Both the position numbers and the translations under genes were made by a program. Below, in pieces: positions 9,140-17,055 of a stretch of DNA of 64,000 nt. The notes beneath the pieces are model-generated. The model searched no databases. It was given only the letters and a program-made list of their open reading frames with translations, and was not told the origin of the DNA. Every line of letters begins with the position of its first letter. The stretch's first letter is position 1. Source of the DNA: Marinobacter sp. LQ44 (GTDB lineage Bacteria > Pseudomonadota > Gammaproteobacteria > Pseudomonadales > Oleiphilaceae); the NCBI RefSeq assembly GCF_001447155.2, contig NZ_CP014754.1, forward strand, positions 2,604,001 through 2,668,000, in the 5' to 3' direction.

Positions 9140-11713
9140 TCATGCCTTCGGTTGTTTAGCTTTGTCTGGCGGTGATGTCCGCCTTGCGGGTATAACTTCC
9201 AGGCGGTTCCGGCCGTTACGTTTGGCGGTGTATAGCGCCTGGTCGGCCAAACGGAGATATTCCGCTGATGTGTGCTCTGGTGTTGGAAAACCCAATGCCA
9301 GTCCAATGCTGACGGTCAGATCAATTCCCTTATCCTTGCAGGTATCGCAGCGCCGGGTTGCGACCTCTTCGCGGAACCGGTTCAACCTGTCCTGTATATC
9401 CTCGGCATCCTGATAACTGGTAAAAATCACAAATTCTTCACCGCCAAACCGGGCCAAGCGGTCGGTATCGCGCCGGAAGTGCTCGCGCATCGTGTTTGCC
9501 AGGGATTCCAGGCATCGGTCGCCGGCCTCATGCCCCCAATTGTCGTTGATCTTCTTGAAATGGTCCGCGTCGACCATGGCCACCGCAAAGCCGGTCTGGT
9601 GTCTCAGGCACCACTGATAGCTGTTGGAGAACTCCCGGTCAAAGTAGGTGCGGTTGCCCAGGCCAGTGAGGCTATCGGTCACACTCAGACGGGACAGGGC
9701 GGTATTGGCCTCAGCGAGTTCCCGATTGAGCCGCCCAAGTTTCCGGTTCCAGTAGACCAGCAGGGCGGTGGCCAACAGGCCGAGCGAAAGTATTTGCCAG
9801 AACCGGGTATAGTCCACGCGTTCCTCGATTCGCAAGTTGCGCCAGGTGCTTTCTAGCCGCGTGCGCTCTGCAGGAGTCAGGCTCAACACCAGTTTCTGCA
9901 TGATCCCATGCAGTGTAGGTTCGTCGTTGCGGGTGCCAATGGCCAGTGACCAGTCGGCTGGTACCCGGCCAATCACCTTCAGATCCGCCAGTCCCAATGA
10001 CTGCATGTAGTAACTGGCGGTAGCCAGTGTGGTGATGTAACCGACGAGTTCCCGGTTCTGGAGCTTTCTCAGGCCTTCATGCTCGGATGCCACGGTAACC
10101 AGTTGCAAGGAAGGATTGCGTTTGCGCAGCAATTCGGCAAAGGCGTAGCCTTCCACAATGCCAACGCGGCCGCTCTCCAGTTCGTTAAGTCGCTGAATAA
10201 ACGGGGCCTCAATGCGGCCGATCACTACATTGGGTACTTCCAGGTAGGGAGAGGTAAAGTCCAGATAAACGGACCTTTCGGGCGTACGCATGGCCATCGG
10301 GAACATGTCGCAACGCCGCTCCTTCGCCGCTGTGATGGCTTCCTGCCAGTTGCTGGTGGGCACCAGCCGGAAACGAAGGTTACCCCGTTGGCTGAACAGC
10401 TCAAGCACATCTGCGGCCAGGCCGGTGTGTTTGCCATCCCTTACGCCTTCCAGGGGCATCCAGTCCGGATCAGCGCAGATGCGAATTTCCCGATTCCGCT
10501 GTTCCAGCCAGAGCGATTCAGTGTCAGTCCAATGTACCAGTTCCGCTGTGCTTAGCGACGGCTGATGACTGGCGCCGAGCCATCGGGTTTCGATCACCTG
10601 CTGCTCCGTTGGCGTGATGCTGGTCAGAGCCTGATTCAGGATGTCCGCCAGCGGCGCGAGCGCGGGCCTCACCCCAAAGCGCAGGTCCTCGCCGCTGAAA
10701 CCCGGAAGTTGAAGTTCACCGGCGATTCGGGTGCCACTGATACCCAATTGCCGGATCCAGTAATTGCCCGAATGCAGGGCCCCGATTACAACGTCCACAT
10801 CGCCGTTTGCCAGCGCCTGGAACATGGGTTGCTGCGAGCTGAAGCTGAGCAGCGTGCCGCCATCAAGTATTTGCCGGACGGTTTCCTCGTAATAGATTCC
10901 CGCGCCCAGCCCAACCCGATATTGCCTCAGGTCCTCCAGGTTCCGGTAGTTGAGACTTTCGTCACGGGTAAAGATGACGTTGGGGATGATGTGATAGGGC
11001 GAGGTAAAGTGGGCGAAGGATTCCCGTTCCGGGCGATAGGACATGTTGGCCATGACATCAATATCGCCGTTCCTGAGCATGGGGATCAGTTCATCCCACT
11101 GGCCACTGACAGGAATAGCCTGCAGGCCTGTCAGATCAACCAGCCGGTTCATGATATCAACGCTCAGGCCCCTTACCCGCCCACCATCGGTGAAGCTGAA
11201 CGGCGCGTAATCATCCATGAATCCGACCCGAACTGGCCCCAGACTCGCCAGATACTGGCGTTGTTGTGGGCTGAGCGCCAGCTGTGTACTTGTCGAACCG
11301 GCCAACCCGCTAAACTCCTGCCAACGCTGAAGCAGGTTGTGGAGTCTTTCCTCCGGCACGGCATTAAGCCCGGCTTGAATCCGATTGAACAGGTCCAGGT
11401 TGTCGGTGAGAACACCAATACGAAAATCCTCGCCGGCGTATTGCCGCAGCGGCGCCGGGCCCAGCAGTTCCAGAAAGCGAAAGCCGGCCTGGTTGGCGAG
11501 ATACTCCATCGTGAGTTTGGGGCCCACGGCAATATCGATCCAGCCGAAGGCCAACGCCCGAACAACGCTCGTCAGAGAATCGTAGGTGGTCAGTGAAATG
11601 CCGGCGTCGGCAAATTCACTTCGGTAGAAGATGTCCTCGACCATGCCAACGCGCAGGCCTTGTAGGTCGTCCAGCGCCTCAATCGTGGGAGTCGGGCGGG
11701 CGCTGTCATGCAT
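9140..11713 (-). CDS. Diguanylate cyclase with periplasmic solute-binding domains, 5'-truncated (probable pseudogene)
   Basis: A sensor that would make cyclic-di-GMP in response to a small ligand. In order: the second half of a bacterial solute-binding domain (SBP_bac_3 type) at residues 1-115, a complete one at about 130-350, a third at about 390-600, a membrane segment (FWQILSLGLLATALLVYW) near 640, and a C-terminal GGDEF domain with intact GGEEF and RDTD inhibitory site. ATG 11713 lies inside the first binding domain and has no ribosome site. The frame reads on upstream as good binding-domain sequence (DLDAIDGISWRPDRAEK and more) to an in-frame TAA at 11843-11845 with no start codon. A signal-peptide-like remnant in another frame lies just beyond, so a deletion has probably removed the N-terminal half of the domain. 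Confidence 0.8.
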   Translation of the reverse strand: MHDSARPTPTIEALDDLQGLRVGMVEDIFYRSEFADAGISLTTYDSLTSVVRALAFGWIDIAVGPKLTMEYLANQAGFRFLELLGPAPLRQYAGEDFRIGVLTDNLDLFNRIQAGLNAVPEERLHNLLQRWQEFSGLAGSTSTQLALSPQQRQYLASLGPVRVGFMDDYAPFSFTDGGRVRGLSVDIMNRLVDLTGLQAIPVSGQWDELIPMLRNGDIDVMANMSYRPERESFAHFTSPYHIIPNVIFTRDESLNYRNLEDLRQYRVGLGAGIYYEETVRQILDGGTLLSFSSQQPMFQALANGDVDVVIGALHSGNYWIRQLGISGTRIAGELQLPGFSGEDLRFGVRPALAPLADILNQALTSITPTEQQVIETRWLGASHQPSLSTAELVHWTDTESLWLEQRNREIRICADPDWMPLEGVRDGKHTGLAADVLELFSQRGNLRFRLVPTSNWQEAITAAKERRCDMFPMAMRTPERSVYLDFTSPYLEVPNVVIGRIEAPFIQRLNELESGRVGIVEGYAFAELLRKRNPSLQLVTVASEHEGLRKLQNRELVGYITTLATASYYMQSLGLADLKVIGRVPADWSLAIGTRNDEPTLHGIMQKLVLSLTPAERTRLESTWRNLRIEERVDYTRFWQILSLGLLATALLVYWNRKLGRLNRELAEANTALSRLSVTDSLTGLGNRTYFDREFSNSYQWCLRHQTGFAVAMVDADHFKKINDNWGHEAGDRCLESLANTMREHFRRDTDRLARFGGEEFVIFTSYQDAEDIQDRLNRFREEVATRRCDTCKDKGIDLTVSIGLALGFPTPEHTSAEYLRLADQALYTAKRNGRNRLEVIPARRTSPPDKAKQPKA

Positions 11714-11845
11714 CAGATAGATTTCGCGGTAGTGATAAGGTTCGGAGAACAGGACCTTTTCAGCCCGGTCCGGGCGCCAGGAAATACCGTCTATCGCATC
11801 CAGATCGCCGCGCAGGAAGGCCGCATAGATGTCTGGACAGCGTTA

Positions 11846-11910
11846 GCCAGGCAGAGCAGAATTTTCGCTGGGGCGGTTGAGGCAGGCGGCTTTGCAAGGT
11901 ATACCTTCCC
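11846..11910 (-). other. Residual start and signal-peptide fragment of the truncated diguanylate cyclase
   Basis: On the minus strand GGGAAGG (11904-11910) is followed after seven bases by a TTG at 11897. From there one frame reads as a charged N-terminus followed by a hydrophobic run (QSRLPQPPQRKFCSAWLTLS), typical of a signal peptide. It is out of frame with the binding-domain coding below 11843. I read it as the original 5' end of the gene at 9140-11713, brought next to mid-domain sequence by an internal deletion. Confidence 0.45.
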
Positions 11911-12022
11911 TGTGAATAACAGTGCCAGTGTAGTTGCAGATCGTAACCTTTGACAGTGGTGTGTGGCTATATTGAATACAGATTCAGGCTATGAAACGGC
12001 ACGCCTTTGATGGAGTAGGGGA

Positions 12023-12802
12023 ATGACAGAAACGGGTTTTGACTGGCAGCAGGTTCCGGCCGCGGTATGGCGCCGGCACCGCTCCGGCCTGAGGGCCATT
12101 CGCCGGCTGGATCCGGTCAGATGGGCTGATCTCTCGGGTATTGACCGGCAGAAACAGGCGCTGGCCCGCAACACCGAACGCTTTCTGGCGGGGCAGCCCT
12201 CGAATAATGCGTTACTTTGGGGTTCCCGGGGCACCGGCAAGTCGTCCCTGATCAAGGCGTTGCTGAACCGTTACCAGGCTGATGGCCTGCGCATGATTGA
12301 AGTGGACAAGGATGATCTGGTCAACCTGCCGGAGATTGTCGACAACATCTGCGAGCTGCCGTACCGCTTTGTGATCTTCTGTGATGACCTGTCGTTTGAT
12401 GTGGGGGAGTCCGGTTATAAGGCCCTGAAAAGCGTGCTGGAGGGATCACTGGAGCTGCCCCCGGAGAACGTGCGGGTGTATGCCACCTCCAACCGCCGGC
12501 ACCTGATGCCAGAGTTCATGAGTGACAACCTGAAAAGCGAGGTGCGCGACGGCGAGCTGCACCCGGCGGAAGCCATTGAAGAACAGGTCTCACTGGCAGA
12601 CCGGTTCGGGTTGCAGCTGTCGTTCTATCCGTTTTCCCAGGATGTCTATCTGCAGGCGGTAGACGCGCTGTTTCCGGAGGTGGCAGACCGCTCGCAACTG
12701 CACCAGGAGGCCGTCCGGTTTGCCACCGGCAAAGGCGTCCGCAACGGCCGCACAGCGCAGCAGTTCTACCGGCAGTTCGCCGGCGACCCTAGATTCAGTT
12801 GA
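12023..12802 (+). CDS. DUF815 family AAA+ ATPase
   Basis: A 259-residue AAA+ ATPase of the DUF815 family (about 250-290 residues). Walker A is GSRGTGKS at residues 67-74; Walker B is FVIFCDDLSF near 120; sensor-like YATSNRRHLMPEF follows near 152. The family block LKSEVRDGELHPAEAIEEQVSLADRFGL (key residues D, GE, HP, EE, SL, DRFG) identifies it well. The cellular role of DUF815 is not established; the fold suggests a remodelling or loader ATPase. It converges on the DUF3422 gene with six bases between stops. Confidence 0.9.
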   Translation: MTETGFDWQQVPAAVWRRHRSGLRAIRRLDPVRWADLSGIDRQKQALARNTERFLAGQPSNNALLWGSRGTGKSSLIKALLNRYQADGLRMIEVDKDDLVNLPEIVDNICELPYRFVIFCDDLSFDVGESGYKALKSVLEGSLELPPENVRVYATSNRRHLMPEFMSDNLKSEVRDGELHPAEAIEEQVSLADRFGLQLSFYPFSQDVYLQAVDALFPEVADRSQLHQEAVRFATGKGVRNGRTAQQFYRQFAGDPRFS

Positions 12803-12808
12803 AGCCCG

Positions 12809-14116
12809 CTACTGCCGGCGGGCCATGCGGATAAACCGGTGGTGGATGGTCCGGATGCCCAGGAACACCAGCACCATGATCACCGGGATGGCCACGCCCA
12901 GCACCAGGGATTTGTTGAACGCCAGGCCACTGTCCTGCAGCACGTCCAGGCCGAGCTTGAGCAGGCTGATCAGGTAGTAGGAGATCGCCACCACCGAGAA
13001 GCCTTCCACCGTGTGCTGCATCATCAACTGAATGCGGGAACGGCGGTCCATGGAACTCAGCAACTGCTGATTCTGGCTCTGGATCGCCAATTCCACCCGG
13101 GTACGCATCATGTCGGAGGCGCGGTCCACCCGGCGGGACAGGTCTTCAAGGCGTTCTCCCACGGCTTCGCAGGTTTTCACGGCCGGTGTCAGCCGGCGGG
13201 TCATGAATTCGCTGATGGTCAGGTGGCCGGAGACTTCGTCTTCCCGCAGTTCTTCCAGCCGGGTCAGCACCAGTTCGTGGTAGGCCCGGGTGGCGGCAAA
13301 GCGGAAGGTGGAGTGGGCCCGGTAGGCTTCGATCCGGGCGGCAATGTGGGTCAGTTCGGCCAGTATCTGTTGTTCGTCCAGGGATTCGTTATCGGCCAGG
13401 GACTGGGTGATGGTGGCCAGTTTGTGGTCCATGTCGTTCAGACTGGGCGTCATTTCCCTGGCCAGTGGCAGCGCCAGCAAAGACATCAAACGGTAGGTTT
13501 CAATCTCCATCAGGCGTTGTACCAGGCGGCCCAGCTGGCTGTTGGACATCTTGTGATTGAGCACCATGAACCGGCCGAAATGGTCGCTGTGCAACTGGAA
13601 CGAGCCCAACACCCGGGCGGCGCCTTCCTGTGGGCTGCTGCCAATGAGGCGCATACCTTCGAAATACTTGCGCATGAACGCCAGTTCGCTGCGGGCGTCC
13701 TCTTCTGAGGGGCGCACCTCAATGTGGAAGGCCCCGACAATGGTGCCGTCCAGCTGTTCCAGCCAACCCTCAGGTAATGAGCTGATGCCGGTCTCGGCAA
13801 ACGGGGCGGCATTGGAAACGTCCAGATTGGTGAAGGTGTAGGAGGCAAACTCCATATGTACTTCACGCCGGACCCGCAGCTTGCCGAAGTTGTGCTCATA
13901 GCAGCTGACTTCCTGTTCCGGCCAGGGCTCGCCCAGCAGGCGGTGCAGCCGCTGAAGATGCGCGAACTGTGTTCGGCGCTGCTCCGGTGTGACCAGCACG
14001 GCAATGTGGGTCACCCGGGCGGTGGAGGGTATCACCTGAAAGGGGCGTGAGTGCAGTTCCTGGTAAAGGTCTGCCCGCAAGGGATGAAAATCCAGGGATG
14101 ACGTTTCGGCACTCAC
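12809..14116 (-). CDS. DUF3422 family inner-membrane protein, coupled to the sortase kinase
   Basis: A 435-residue protein of the DUF3422 family. The N-terminal block HPLRADLYQELHSRPF is diagnostic, followed by a long mixed and helical region with coiled-coil character (about 220-370), and two C-terminal membrane segments at about 370-390 and 400-425 (VVAISYYLISLLKLGL, LGVAIPVIMVLVFLGI). The last residues are basic and probably cytoplasmic. Its ATG overlaps the stop of the sortase-system kinase by four bases, so it is translated as the third gene of the regulator-kinase-DUF3422 run. Function is unknown; the coupling suggests a role in envelope sensing or assembly. Confidence 0.88.
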   Translation of the reverse strand: MSAETSSLDFHPLRADLYQELHSRPFQVIPSTARVTHIAVLVTPEQRRTQFAHLQRLHRLLGEPWPEQEVSCYEHNFGKLRVRREVHMEFASYTFTNLDVSNAAPFAETGISSLPEGWLEQLDGTIVGAFHIEVRPSEEDARSELAFMRKYFEGMRLIGSSPQEGAARVLGSFQLHSDHFGRFMVLNHKMSNSQLGRLVQRLMEIETYRLMSLLALPLAREMTPSLNDMDHKLATITQSLADNESLDEQQILAELTHIAARIEAYRAHSTFRFAATRAYHELVLTRLEELREDEVSGHLTISEFMTRRLTPAVKTCEAVGERLEDLSRRVDRASDMMRTRVELAIQSQNQQLLSSMDRRSRIQLMMQHTVEGFSVVAISYYLISLLKLGLDVLQDSGLAFNKSLVLGVAIPVIMVLVFLGIRTIHHRFIRMARRQ

Positions 14117-16170
14117 AATGTTGATCCTGTTTCCGGGCGGTATACCGGGATGATAACCCGGAAGCTCACCCCGTCAATGCCACCTTCGCGGGTGTTTCGG
14201 GCCTCCACATAGCCACCATGGTAGTCGGCAATAAGACGTACGATCAGCAACCCCTGCCCCAGGTGCCCCTCGCTCTGGCCCTGGCGCTGGGAGACAAAGG
14301 CGCCAAAAATATCCAAGCCGGCGTGTTCCGGCAATTGTGAGCCTTCGTTGAACACACACAATTGGTAGTGGTCCGAATGGCGTTGCAGGCTGACCTCTAT
14401 GGCGCCGCCTTCGGGGGTAAAATCCCGGGCGTTATCCACCAGTTTGTCGAGCATTTGCACCAGCATTTCCGGTGAGCCCATCAGTGGGCATTCCGCTTCG
14501 GGAATCTGGTAACGGATCTGGTGGTCGGCATCCAGTTGTTGGTACGCCGCGGTGGCTTGCGCGACCACCTCGGACAGGTCGAACTGTTCTTTGTCGGCCT
14601 GGTCGAAGCTCTGCTCGAGCCGTGCAGCCTCACTCATGCTGTTGAGAATTCGGCGCAGCCGCTCGGTGGCCCCGGCGGCCCGTTCCAGGTATTGCTGCCG
14701 TTCCTGCTCGGAGCTGTTATGAGCGAGGTTCTCGAGGGACGATCTGACTACCGCCACGGGAGTTTTCAGCTCATGGGACAGGCGGCGGGAGAAACTCTCC
14801 AGATAGTGGTTGTAACTCTGCAGCCGTTCCACCATCTGGCTGAAATGCTGCTGCAGTTGCCCCAGTTCATCCCGGGTTCTGGCCAAGGGCACCGGGCTCA
14901 GAATCCGGCCATCTTCGTCCACACTGGCGCTGACCAGGCGCTGCAGGCGGGCAATTCGCCAGGACAACCAGCTGGCGTAGCCCAGCAGAACCAGGGTTAA
15001 CGCGAGAATGATCAGGAGGCTGCGGGCCAGGACACTGCCAAGGGCCGAGCCGGACACGGTCAGTAACTGATCAAGGGATTGTTCCAGTACCAGCGAGCGA
15101 CCGCCAAACAGATCATGCTCGGTGGCCAGCCAGACCGAGCCGTCATTTCGCCTGACCAGATGGTTGTCTGGCAGACCACCGGTGATCAGCCGGTGCCCGG
15201 TTTCTGCCAGCGGTGTCGGTTCTGGCTGGTAGAGCCGAATCAGCGCTCGCAAAGCGTTCAGTGTGATTTTCTCAAGCACTTGCACGGGGGACAGGTCATC
15301 AAAATCCGGGCCTTGGCCCGTGGCCGGATGCCGGTGATGGGCAACTATCCAACCCGCCGGCTCAACCACGGTGACTTGCTGGCCGTCACCGAGCTGGTCC
15401 GCCAAGGCCCGTTCCAGCTCCGGGATTCGTTGCACCAGTGGGGGTGGTGGCTCAGTACCGGTACCGGTGCCGGGTACTGACGACTCCTGGCCTCGCTGGG
15501 TCACCTGGAAGCCCAGCAAGCTGCCCCGCGCAGGCTGCGGCATCTGCAGCTCCAGCTGCCAGCCAGACCCCCGATCCCGCCAGGCACCCTGAACCCGATA
15601 ATCTGGAGTCTGCTGGCGGTCTTCCCGAATGGCATTCACGCTGCCCGGCGCTGAGGTTCGTAGTGTCCAGCGTTGCCGTGGCACCGGCTGTTGCAGGTCG
15701 GTGACCGGCGGTTGCAGCACCAGCTCAAAGCGATCGTGGGGTTGGTCGGGCCGGTTCTGCTGAAACAGTTGCATGGCCTGGTTCTGCATCTGGACCAGCA
15801 GGAACAGGTGTCGGCCATCACTGGCGGCCTGCCATCGCAGATGGGGTGCGCCGGGCACGGGCAGGGGCTCAGCCGATTGCCAGGGCTGCAGGTGATCGGG
15901 CTCATCGTAACCGGGCCAGTCGTCGGCATGGCCGTCGGGTTTGATCGGTGTTTCTGCCGGGCTGGCGTAGAGCGCGTTCGGGGTGGCGATGGTGGGTTGC
16001 CCCAGCAGCAGGTCGCCGGCCAGGTTTGCCATCCGCTGGCCCCGCTCCTGGAGCTGTTGCAGGGCCTGTTGGCGCAGGGCGTCATCCAGTTCCAGCACAA
16101 ACTTCAGCCCGGCCCAGGGGATCAGCAGCATCAGCAGGCTGGCGAGAAACAGCTGGCGTTTAAGGCTCAA
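14113..16170 (-). CDS. pdsS: Proteobacterial dedicated sortase system histidine kinase
   Basis: The sensor kinase of the dedicated Gram-negative sortase system. Residues 1-25 form a membrane anchor; a large periplasmic part follows with a CBM9/DOMON-like block (DGHADDWPGYDEPDHLQPW at about 76-95, key residues D, W, Y), a Gly-Thr/Pro linker, then a second membrane segment (LLIILALTLVLLGYASWLSW near 390), HAMP, HisKA with SHELKTPVAVVRSSLENL (phospho-His about 468), and an ATPase domain with VDNARDFTP and GQGLLIV. At 685 residues it is full length. The regulator gene lies two bases upstream, and DUF3422 overlaps downstream. The carbohydrate-binding-like sensor suggests it detects envelope glycans; that is inference. 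Confidence 0.9.
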   Translation of the reverse strand: MSLKRQLFLASLLMLLIPWAGLKFVLELDDALRQQALQQLQERGQRMANLAGDLLLGQPTIATPNALYASPAETPIKPDGHADDWPGYDEPDHLQPWQSAEPLPVPGAPHLRWQAASDGRHLFLLVQMQNQAMQLFQQNRPDQPHDRFELVLQPPVTDLQQPVPRQRWTLRTSAPGSVNAIREDRQQTPDYRVQGAWRDRGSGWQLELQMPQPARGSLLGFQVTQRGQESSVPGTGTGTEPPPPLVQRIPELERALADQLGDGQQVTVVEPAGWIVAHHRHPATGQGPDFDDLSPVQVLEKITLNALRALIRLYQPEPTPLAETGHRLITGGLPDNHLVRRNDGSVWLATEHDLFGGRSLVLEQSLDQLLTVSGSALGSVLARSLLIILALTLVLLGYASWLSWRIARLQRLVSASVDEDGRILSPVPLARTRDELGQLQQHFSQMVERLQSYNHYLESFSRRLSHELKTPVAVVRSSLENLAHNSSEQERQQYLERAAGATERLRRILNSMSEAARLEQSFDQADKEQFDLSEVVAQATAAYQQLDADHQIRYQIPEAECPLMGSPEMLVQMLDKLVDNARDFTPEGGAIEVSLQRHSDHYQLCVFNEGSQLPEHAGLDIFGAFVSQRQGQSEGHLGQGLLIVRLIADYHGGYVEARNTREGGIDGVSFRVIIPVYRPETGSTL

Positions 16171-16172
16171 GG

Positions 16173-16874
16173 TCAGGCCTCACGGGCATTCCAGCGGTAA
16201 CCCATGCCGTAGGCGGTCTGAATGCCATCAAAGCTGCTGTCCAGCTGGCTGAATTTACGCCGGATGCGTTTGATATGGGAGGTCACCGTGTTGTCATCCA
16301 GTACGGTGCTGGCGGCTTCCATCAGCTGGTCCCGGCTGCGAACGTGGCCGGGATGCTGAACCAGGCTGTGCAGCATCCAGAATTCGGTTACCGTCAGGTC
16401 CACCGGCTGGTTGTCCCAGGACACGGTCATGCGCTCGACGTTGAGCGACAGCCGGCCCCGGTGCAGCAGCTCATCCGGTTTCTGCAGCGCCTCGGCCCAG
16501 GCATCGGCCCGGCGCAGCAGGGCAGTAATCCGGGCCAGCAGGTGGTCCAGGCTCATGTCTTTGGTGACGTAATCGTCTGCGCCCAGGCGCAGGCCGTGCA
16601 CCGAATCGATATCGCTGTCCCGGGCGGTCAGGAAGATAATCGGCAAGGTGGCAGACTGTGACCGAAGGTCCTGGCACAGAGCAAAGCCGCCTTCCGGCTC
16701 GTCTCCGAGCCCGACATCGATAATGGCCAGGTCTGGCAACGCCTGGCGCAGCACCTGCCAGGCCGATGGCCGGTCGCCATAGGCAGACACCCGGTAACCC
16801 CGGCGCTCGAACGCCGCCCGGTAGTTATCGCGAATGCCTGCTTCGTCTTCAATCAGAACAATGTGTTTTTTCAT
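16173..16874 (-). CDS. pdsR: Proteobacterial dedicated sortase system response regulator
   Basis: A 233-residue OmpR-type regulator. The receiver domain (residues 1-120) has the acidic pocket (IEDEAG), the phospho-acceptor Asp in LAIIDVGLGD near residue 54, and the switch Lys in YVTKD near 103. The C-terminal winged-helix DNA-binding domain (about 135-230) contains LTVTEFWMLHSLVQHPGHV and VTSHIKRIRRKF, the recognition region. It heads a minus-strand run with the kinase two bases downstream. The 180 bases between its start and the divergent sortase-substrate gene are the likely site of its own control. Confidence 0.92.
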   Translation of the reverse strand: MKKHIVLIEDEAGIRDNYRAAFERRGYRVSAYGDRPSAWQVLRQALPDLAIIDVGLGDEPEGGFALCQDLRSQSATLPIIFLTARDSDIDSVHGLRLGADDYVTKDMSLDHLLARITALLRRADAWAEALQKPDELLHRGRLSLNVERMTVSWDNQPVDLTVTEFWMLHSLVQHPGHVRSRDQLMEAASTVLDDNTVTSHIKRIRRKFSQLDSSFDGIQTAYGMGYRWNAREA

Positions 16875-17055
16875 GAGTGATGCTGTTCAGCAAGATGTGT
16901 TGCCATTAAACCATGCTCCTTGTGCGGCACAAGTCGATGCCGCGGGATTGCCATAATTCATCATTTTCTATCGCCAGCTTGCCCGTTTCTGCCACGGCAG
17001 GGCCCATTCAGCCTGTTGCAATGGCATCACTAACTTCCACAAAAAGGATGTCGTG

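Noticed and set aside
10565..11596. 343-codon open frame on the plus strand across the diguanylate cyclase gene
   Set aside because: It is antisense to clear binding-domain coding, has no domain-like sequence and no ribosome site; high-GC codon use leaves such frames open.
15440..15480. Short GGTACC-type tandem repeat
   Set aside because: It encodes the Gly-Thr linker of the sortase kinase; ordinary low-complexity linker coding.
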